A DNA stretch of 64,000 bases from Streptococcaceae bacterium AM104-57 (lineage in GTDB: Bacteria; Bacillota; Bacilli; Lactobacillales; Streptococcaceae): positions 7,436-71,435 of the forward strand of contig JAQDPW010000010.1 in the NCBI GenBank assembly GCA_027659245.1. The letters are read 5' to 3'. Below, one piece after another: positions 59,170 through 64,000 of this stretch. Positions within the stretch are counted from its first letter, which is position 1. The number at the start of each line of letters is the position of its first letter. The translations under genes were made by a program, and so were the position numbers. Below the pieces are notes generated by a model, which had not been told where the DNA came from, ran no database searches, and saw only the letters and a list, made by a program, of their open reading frames with translations.

Positions 59170-59549
59170 AGTGGGTTCATATTGGTGAGGAAATAGAGTA
59201 TGATTGGTATGAATTACGGTGTCAACTTTCTCAAGAAAATCACCTACAAATTTTTCTTGAGGGCTTAAAGAATCAAAAGCTCAAATACTGTATTGATTTT
59301 GGTAAGATTCTTTTTTGCAGATCCATCGATGAGGGATGGAATCTGAATTTACTAGAAGAAGATTTACTCAGCGGACCAGAAATTCCCTGTTTATCAGATG
59401 GGATTTTACTTGAAATGATAGATAGTCACCTCAAAAAAAGAGTTCAAAAAATTTACTCTGTTCCAATCTGTCACTACCAAGTACAGGGAATTAATTTTGG
59501 GATAGACGTCCTTACAGAGGCATTTCCGATTATAAAAAAACTAGACTGA
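59166..59549 (+). CDS. Hypothetical protein, tandem paralogue 2
   Basis: A 127-residue soluble protein (MKWVHIGEEIEYDWYELRCQLSQENHLQIF...). The start overlaps the upstream stop (ATGA), so the two are translated together. It shares the layout of the preceding protein at low identity, suggesting an old tandem duplication. No catalytic motif, signal or membrane segment is seen. It is the last island gene before tRNA-Arg. Confidence 0.65.
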   Translation: MKWVHIGEEIEYDWYELRCQLSQENHLQIFLEGLKNQKLKYCIDFGKILFCRSIDEGWNLNLLEEDLLSGPEIPCLSDGILLEMIDSHLKKRVQKIYSVPICHYQVQGINFGIDVLTEAFPIIKKLD

Positions 59550-59686
59550 AGCCTAGATAAAAGTAAACCTTTTCAACAATAAAATAGACTCCATAATATC
59601 TATAGGGAATTTATCCACTAGAAATATTATAGAGCCTGAATCCTTACAGCTTTATCTACAGATTTTGGTAAGTTCTTTATAAAATA

Positions 59687-59758
59687 TCCACCCTGAGGGA
59701 ATCGAACCCCCATCTCAAGAACCGGAATCTTACGTGATATCCATTACACTAAGGGTGG
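59687..59758 (-). tRNA. tRNA-Arg (anticodon CCG)
   Basis: Read on the minus strand, acceptor stem CCACCCT/AGGGTGG with discriminator A, anticodon stem TAAGA/TCTTG around loop TTCCGGT (anticodon CCG, reading CGG) and T-arm GGGGGTTCGATTCCCTC. CCA is not encoded. Its 3' end faces the accessory island. Confidence 0.9.
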
Positions 59759-59827
59759 AAACTTTAATTATTATATCAAAAAAGAGAGCTGAACTCAAGT
59801 TTTTTCTAAACTCAGAAAAAGGAGAAG

Positions 59828-59860
59828 TAAAAAGGGACTCAGCATTGAGCTGAATCCTCT
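59828..59860 (-). terminator. mscL terminator
   Basis: GGACTCAGC pairs with GCTGAATCC (one G-U) over ATTGA; on the minus strand it is followed by CTTTTT. Confidence 0.75.
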
Positions 59861-59866
59861 AGATGA

Positions 59867-60247
59867 TTATTTTTTCTCAAGAAGAGCTTTGATTTCTTGA
59901 AGAACTTCCAACTCAGTTGGACCAGCAGGTGCTTCTTCAGCAACTTTTTCTTTTTTGGCAAGGTTTTGAGCTTTTTCCATTGCTTTAATCACAAAGAAAA
60001 GAACAGTACCAACAACAACAAAGTTGATAACAGCACTCAAGAAGTTACCGTAAGCAATACCATTCCATGAAAGTTCAGCAATACGTTCGATTTTTGCAGC
60101 TTTCAAAGCTGGGTTCAATAGAAGTGGAGTGATGATATCATTAACAAATGAAGTTACGATAGCGCCAAATGCTGAAGCGATAATCACACCGACAGCAAGG
60201 TCCACGACGTTACCACGGAGCAAAAATTCTTTAAGATCTTTTAACAT
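59867..60247 (-). CDS. mscL: Large-conductance mechanosensitive channel
   Basis: The 126-residue membrane protein has the N-terminal amphipathic start MLKDLKEFLLRGNVVDLAVGVIIASAFGAIVTSFVNDIITPLL (S1 and TM1), TM2 near 70-95 (FLSAVINFVVVGTVLFFVIKAM) and a charged cytoplasmic helix (EVLQEIKALLEKK). It opens under membrane tension to release solutes in hypo-osmotic shock. It stands alone with its own terminator. Confidence 0.96.
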   Translation of the reverse strand: MLKDLKEFLLRGNVVDLAVGVIIASAFGAIVTSFVNDIITPLLLNPALKAAKIERIAELSWNGIAYGNFLSAVINFVVVGTVLFFVIKAMEKAQNLAKKEKVAEEAPAGPTELEVLQEIKALLEKK

Positions 60248-60317
60248 TTTCTTTTTCCTTTCGAAATTTTACAGTCTAAATTATATCTCAATCATCTGTT
60301 GAATTCAAGAAATATGC

Positions 60318-60752
60318 TCAGTGTTTTTTAAAAACAAAAACTTTACTGAAGATGTAATTGAGGACTATGATCGTAACTTGTGCAAAAACAGTCTCAATTG
60401 TGTTGATAGTATTGAGATTATCACCTACAAACTGACCGATAATATGGGGGAAACTCGTCACAAAAATAAAGGTCAGAAGGAGGTCTAATAGAAAAGTTAT
60501 GAATCTTGCAGTCGTAAATTTTATCAGACGTTTGAACCAATTTTTTTGTTTCTGTTTAAAAACAATGGTATCGTTGGTGAAAAAAGCAAACAAAATTCCA
60601 GTTATATTTCCCAGAGCAGTCGCCCATAATTCTTGTTGGCAAAGGTAAAAAATCGTGATACGAACAATAATCGAAACAAGAGTAGTTGCAACCCCGAAAA
60701 ATAAGTAGGAGAGGATTTCATTATCGAAGAATTTTTTTATGCATGTTTTCAT
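60318..60752 (-). CDS. GtrA-like membrane protein
   Basis: The 144-residue protein has four hydrophobic segments of the GtrA family (PF04138): SYLFFGVATTLVSIIVRITIFYL, ATALGNITGILFAFFTNDTIVFK and the end IIVLNYIFSKVFVFKK. GtrA proteins are thought to help move lipid-linked sugars across the membrane. It is transcribed divergently from queT; a TGCTATACT -10 box lies just upstream on the minus strand. Confidence 0.85.
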   Translation of the reverse strand: MKTCIKKFFDNEILSYLFFGVATTLVSIIVRITIFYLCQQELWATALGNITGILFAFFTNDTIVFKQKQKNWFKRLIKFTTARFITFLLDLLLTFIFVTSFPHIIGQFVGDNLNTINTIETVFAQVTIIVLNYIFSKVFVFKKH

Positions 60753-60783
60753 AAAAATAGTATAGCATAAAGGAGATAAATGT

Positions 60784-60791
60784 GCTATACT
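60784..60791 (+). promoter_or_regulatory. queT promoter (-10)
   Basis: An extended -10, TG-C-TATACT (TATACT at 60786-60791), lies 23 bases before the riboswitch. No clear -35 is seen. Confidence 0.55.
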
Positions 60792-60813
60792 TGTAAGGTT
60801 GACTTGCTCAACC

Positions 60814-60870
60814 CTTGGTGCTTAGCTTCTTTCACCAAGCATATTATAAGTGATATTGTCACTAAAGGAG
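60814..60870 (+). promoter_or_regulatory. preQ1-II riboswitch
   Basis: CTTGGTG (60814-60820) pairs with CACCAAG (60833-60839) around CTTAGCTTCTTT. CATATTATA, an AGTGA/TCACT hairpin and AAAGGAG follow. This is the class II preQ1 aptamer known from streptococci (COG4708 RNA). The pyrimidine-rich loop pairs with the AAAGGAG Shine-Dalgarno of queT, so preQ1 binding should block translation. Confidence 0.92.
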
Positions 60871-60875
60871 AAAAC

Positions 60876-61385
60876 ATGAAAAAATTAACTGTCCGTGATT
60901 TGGCAGATATTGCCATTGTCGCAGCTATTTATGTGGTTTTGACAATCACACCACCCCTTAATGCCATCAGTTACGGTGCTTATCAGTTCCGTATTTCTGA
61001 AATGATGAATTTCCTTGCCTTTTACAATCCTAAGTACATTATCGGTGTTACTCTTGGATGTATGATTGCAAATTTCTTCAGTTTTGGAATTATTGATGTC
61101 GCTGTAGGTGGTGGTTCTACACTTGTATTCCTTAGCTTAGGAGTATGGCTGTTTAGCAAATACAGCAAAGACTATCTTTTTAATGGATTGATTCGAAAAG
61201 ATCATTTCTTCTTTTCAATTCTTTTTTCGATTTCAATGATCACCATTGCTGCTGAATTGAACATCGTAGCAGAAGCACCTTTCTTCTTAACTTGGTTTAC
61301 AACTGCTATCGGAGAATTCGCTTCACTCATCGTTGGTGCTATTCTTATTGGAAAAATCGGTAAACGACTTGATTTGACTAGATAA
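60876..61385 (+). CDS. queT: Queuosine precursor ECF transporter S component
   Basis: The 169-residue membrane protein has about five hydrophobic segments, starting MKKLTVRDLADIAIVAAIYVVLTITPPLNAISYGAYQFRISEMM. QueT proteins bind preQ1/preQ0 and use the shared ECF ATPases and T component encoded elsewhere. ATG at 60876 follows the riboswitch-sequestered AAAGGAG; the upstream in-frame ATG at 60780 would place the riboswitch inside the coding region. Confidence 0.93.
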   Translation: MKKLTVRDLADIAIVAAIYVVLTITPPLNAISYGAYQFRISEMMNFLAFYNPKYIIGVTLGCMIANFFSFGIIDVAVGGGSTLVFLSLGVWLFSKYSKDYLFNGLIRKDHFFFSILFSISMITIAAELNIVAEAPFFLTWFTTAIGEFASLIVGAILIGKIGKRLDLTR

Positions 61386-61417
61386 AGATATCACATGAAA
61401 TATTCATGAAAAGGAGA

Positions 61418-61539
61418 CTGGGTAAAAAGTTTTTAAAATCAGAAAAACGCATAATATCAGGTATTAAAAAACTTGATACTATGCGTTTTATTGTGGGAAG
61501 ATTTACTTCATTTTCTCCTGAAATTGAGTTTTTACCCAG
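61418..61539. repeat. Inverted-repeat (MITE-like) element after queT
   Basis: CTGGGTAAAAA (61418-61428) and TTTTTACCCAG (61529-61539) are perfect inverted repeats. An inner hairpin has AAAACGCATA (61444-61453) and TATGCGTTTT (61490-61499). The 122-bp unit could act as a terminator for queT or be a small mobile element. A 72-codon open frame across it is not considered a gene. Confidence 0.6.
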
Positions 61540-61585
61540 CTTCGTTTTCTTTGTCCATAAAACTAGTTGCCCAATAAAAGTGATA

Positions 61586-61691
61586 TATAATAGATTGAAT
61601 ATAACAGTACACTACGATTGCTAAAGATATTTCTAGAAATTAGCTTGACTTTCCTAATCGATTTGTTCATATCTTATTTCGATCAACTATA
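61586..61691 (+). repeat. RUP element, copy 3
   Basis: The 106-bp element runs TATAATAGATTGAA to TTTCGATCAACTATA, with internal TTTCTAGAAATTAG and TTGACTTTCCTAATCG. It is more diverged than the two copies near 13.4 kb but in the same family and orientation. Confidence 0.85.
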
Positions 61692-61715
61692 ATAAGGTAA
61701 AAAGGAGGTCTAATT

Positions 61716-61967
61716 ATGATAGATTATTTTTTGATTGGGCTAAAATCGACGATGAAAAGCTCAGTTTTGACTTTTGCTATTTACTTTGTTACCTTCCTAC
61801 TTTTACTAGTTCTATAGCGTGGTTATGTCATTGTGCGTCAAAGTGGTGGAAACTTTTTTGCTCCGTTTCATATTGCTAAGGGAAGATTTTATATCCATAA
61901 TGCTTATGTTTTTAGAAATCTAAAAAATGAGACGAAAAAGTATCATATTAAAGTTATCATCAATTAG
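61716..61967 (+). pseudogene. Small membrane-protein gene with a nonsense codon
   Basis: An ATG after AAGGAGG starts MIDYFLIGLKSTMKSSVLTFAIYFVTFLLLLVL, then TAG at 61815-61817 (codon 34). The same frame continues RGYVIVRQSGGNFFAPFHIAKGRFYI...KVIIN to TAG at 61965. The restored product would be about 83 residues: one membrane helix and a beta-rich tail. The family is not recognised. The short membrane peptide alone could still be made. Confidence 0.6.
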
Positions 61968-61995
61968 TAGGACTTTAGTCTAAGGATAGGTGAAA

Positions 61996-62642
61996 ATGGA
62001 AAAACTAGAAGCAATCAGAGACAATAATCATTTAAGAAACTTGCTATTGGCAGAGTGTGATATTTATTTTTATGATTAAATAAGAGAAGTACAATTTTCT
62101 TATAACAATGAGGAATATTCTCTAGCTTGTCAAGCATTTGCCCAGGACGGTAGTGGGGGAGAATTTGTAATTCTTGAAGAACAGAGTATCGTCTTTATAG
62201 GGAGTGAAGGCCAAGTTGGGAGGGTAGCAGAAAGCCTTGATGACTTGCTTGCCTTCTTACTTCATGCTGGTTCTATCTCTGATTTTTCTTGTCGTTTGCT
62301 CTATCAAAACAAGGATTTGTTGGCAAAATTTTGTCAAGGATTTATCAACAAAGCACGACAAAACTACCAGTCAAAAGGCCAAGAGTGGGACAAAGTGAGA
62401 ACTCTACTTGCACAAGAGTTGGGACTTGAATTTCAGCCAGAAAACTGCAAGAGTTAGCCTTCAATTTTTATCAATCAGCGATAAGAACCCCACGATTCAC
62501 TTGTAAATATGGTCATGCTGAGAATGAATATGTCTGCGATTCTGTTTTGTCAGATATTGTCGGCTTGTGGGTTTCAGAGCTGGTTGGGATGACTGCAGAA
62601 GAAATTGAAGCTTTTGCTAGCACTAAAAACATTCAAGTGTAA
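61996..62642 (+). pseudogene. Decayed gene of unknown family
   Basis: An ATG starts MEKLEAIRDNNHLRNLLLAECDIYFYD, cut by TAA at 62077-62079. The frame continues (IREVQFSYNNEEYSLACQAFAQDGSGGEFVILEE...GQEWDKVRTLLAQELGLEFQPEN) and then needs a shift near 62445 to read KLQELAFNFYQSAIRTPRF...ELVGMTAEEIEAFAS to TAA at 62640. At least two mutations therefore separate it from an intact product of about 214 residues. The middle section looks like SMI1/KNR4-like or immunity-type proteins, but this is a weak impression. Confidence 0.7.
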
Positions 62643-62657
62643 AAAAGCAAAATTTAA

Positions 62658-62686
62658 TTTCCACTTAAAATATTTTGTGTTATACT
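62658..62686 (+). promoter_or_regulatory. Promoter of the formate/nitrite transporter gene
   Basis: TATACT (62681-62686) with extended TGT, and a weak TTTCCA 17 bases upstream, 29 bases before the ATG. Confidence 0.55.
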
Positions 62687-62714
62687 ATTAACAATGATAT
62701 TTTAAGGAGTTTAT

Positions 62715-63512
62715 ATGAGTTCGTCAGAATTTATTTCAAAGATTGATTATTATTGCCATAAGAAAGAAGGTCTATTTGACCAAAGTAAGTTTAAATATGC
62801 CATTCGCTCGATGTTTGCAGGTGCTTTCTTAACCTTTAGTACAGCCGCTGGGGCCATAGGTGCTGATCTACTAAATAGCATAGTTCCTAGTGCTGGTTAC
62901 TTCCTTTTTCCCTTTGTGTTTGCTTGGGGACTGGTTTACATTGTGTTTTTAAATGCTGAATTGGTTACATCAAACATGATGTACCTGACAGCTGGGACAT
63001 TCTTGAAGAAGATCGATTGGAAGAAAGCCTTTATTATCTTACTCTATTGTGCTTTTTTCAACTTAGTTGGAGCTATCTTAGCAGGTTGGTGCTTTGCTAA
63101 TTCATCTGCTTTTTCACATCTAACACACGACAGTTATCTAGCAAAGATTGTTGCTAAGAAGTTGGCACGACCTAGTGAGTTGGTCTTGTTGGAAGGGATT
63201 TTGGCAAATATGTTCGTAAATATTGCCATTCTATCTTCTATTTTGATTAAGGATAGCAATGCTAAACTCTGGATTATCTTATCAGCTATTTCTATGTTTG
63301 TTTTCTTGTCAAACGAGCATATTGCAGCCAACTTTTCGTCTTTTAGTATTATTAAATTTAGTATTGTAGCTGATCAGATTGCTAACTTTGATATTCCAAA
63401 TATCCTACGCCATTGGGGAGTTACCTTTATCGCCAACTTGATTGGTGGAGGATTCTTGATAGGCTTACCATACGCTTATCTTAATAAAAATGAAGAGACT
63501 TATGTTGATTAG
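62715..63512 (+). CDS. Formate/nitrite transporter (FNT) family channel
   Basis: The 265-residue membrane protein has six hydrophobic segments and FNT-type features: AIRSMFAGAFLTFSTAAGAIG near 30, LNAELVTSNMMYLTAG near 80, GILANMFVNIAILSS near 158 and LSNEHIAANF near 200. FNT channels move formate, nitrite or hydrosulfide. Formate export or import would fit a streptococcus with pyruvate formate-lyase, but the substrate is not proven. TTAAGGAG precedes the ATG. Confidence 0.9.
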   Translation: MSSSEFISKIDYYCHKKEGLFDQSKFKYAIRSMFAGAFLTFSTAAGAIGADLLNSIVPSAGYFLFPFVFAWGLVYIVFLNAELVTSNMMYLTAGTFLKKIDWKKAFIILLYCAFFNLVGAILAGWCFANSSAFSHLTHDSYLAKIVAKKLARPSELVLLEGILANMFVNIAILSSILIKDSNAKLWIILSAISMFVFLSNEHIAANFSSFSIIKFSIVADQIANFDIPNILRHWGVTFIANLIGGGFLIGLPYAYLNKNEETYVD

Positions 63513-63552
63513 CAATAAGCTCTTCCTAAATATAATGAAATCAATAATAGAG

Positions 63553-63588
63553 GAGGTCGGGACTAAAAATCCAGACCTCTACTTTTTT
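63553..63588 (+). terminator. Terminator after the FNT gene
   Basis: GAGGTC (63553-63558) pairs with GACCTC (63574-63579), with GGA/TCC inside, and a TTTTTT tract follows. It resembles the GAGGTCGGGA hairpins near 36.7 and 39.5 kb. Confidence 0.8.
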
Positions 63589-63686
63589 GACCAAAAAACC
63601 TTTTGATAAAAACGTTATTTTCTCTGTCTAAAAATTCAAACATATTATAGTCACTTAGTTTATAAAACACATGTTATAATAAAGCT

Positions 63687-64000
63687 ATGGCATATAGTAC
63701 AGATTTTAAACAACGAGCATTAGATTACATCAAAGAGGGACACAGCCATGTCGAGGCGTCCAAAGTTTTTGATGTTGGCGTCAGAACTCTCTTCACATGG
63801 GAAAAGAAATTACATGAACAAGGACACTTAGAGCGGAAAAAGCGAGTCGCCAAAAGCCGAAAGATTCCTTTGGAGGAGTTGAAGGCCTTTGTAGAGGCTC
63901 ATCCAGATGCTTTTTTACGGGAAATTGCGACACATTTTGATTGTGCTGTTCCTTCAGTATGGGCAGCTTTAAAGCAGATTAAGGTCACTTTAAAAAAAGA
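63687..64000 (+). mobile_element. IS630-family transposase, 5' part (runs off window)
   Basis: The frame is open from ATG 63687 to the window edge (104 codons). It encodes MAYSTDFKQRALDYIKEGHS..EASKVFDVGVRTLFTWEKKLHEQG, a helix-turn-helix of the IS630 N-terminal type (Transposase_14), followed by a second HTH (REIATHFDCAVPSVWAALKQI). It is a different IS from the one in serB. The DDE domain and right end lie outside the window. The left end is probably in 63640-63680, but I could not fix it. Confidence 0.85.

Noticed and set aside
59687-59758. tRNA-Arg as the integration site of the island
   Set aside because: Its 3' end faces the island, but I found no second copy of the tRNA end near 50.8 kb and no integrase gene, so the idea is unsupported here.
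61406-61624. 72-codon open frame after queT
   Set aside because: It lies across the nested inverted repeat and into the RUP, has no family signal, and its codons are explained by the repeat arms.

Overview
The window is a low-GC Firmicute chromosome, almost certainly a mitis-group Streptococcus close to S. mitis, S. oralis or S. pneumoniae. The reasons are a pneumococcus-like core gene order (eno, xseA-xseB-ispA-tlyA-argR-recN, lepA; pepT-hemH; mnmE, tdk, prfA-prmC-sua5-glyA, rlmCD), three RUP elements, a BOX element, a preQ1-II riboswitch and a cluster of histidine-triad (Pht) surface proteins. Species cannot be fixed from sequence reading alone.

Layout. 1-3.6 kb: the end of glgA; serB, whose 3' end is replaced by an IS630-type insertion; glycerate kinase; a DUF1694 gene. 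3.7-13.3 kb: eno, the xseA-to-recN operon, a phosphatase and lepA. 13.3-14.3 kb: two RUPs, one splitting a lipoprotein gene. 14.4-25.9 kb: a galactose/lactose region made of gatABC-lacX, lacABCD and lacTFEG. Galactose 6-phosphate from the two PTS transporters and from LacG feeds the tagatose pathway. Control signals are two cre-like boxes and a LacT antitermination leader; lacR is not in the window. 26-36.7 kb: a zinc-acquisition region with three Pht genes and two AdcAII/Lmb lipoprotein genes in three units, each behind an AdcR-box promoter. 36.7-50.8 kb: core genes (pepT, hemH, mnmE, tdk, prfA, prmC, sua5, glyA, rlmCD), a nonsense-mutated acetyltransferase and a BOX.

50.9-59.5 kb is an AT-rich accessory island of cassette-like genes: a CPBP protease, two TfoX_N proteins, an AAC(6')-like acetyltransferase, a broken S51 peptidase, an APH-like kinase, a HEAT-repeat protein, a VOC protein, an RpiB-like protein and a GmrSD-type defence protein. 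Two copies of a 240-280 bp non-coding element lie in it. The copies share nearly invariant blocks and helices that change in a compensated way. I do not recognise this element, and it is the best candidate for an undescribed system here. 59.6-64 kb: tRNA-Arg(CCG), mscL, a GtrA-like gene, a preQ1-II riboswitch with queT, an inverted-repeat element, a third RUP, two decayed genes, a formate/nitrite-type channel and the start of a second IS630-family transposase.

Gene decay is a theme. serB has an altered end, two transposase frames are broken, and five other genes are interrupted (lipoprotein, GNAT, S51 peptidase, and two near 62 kb).
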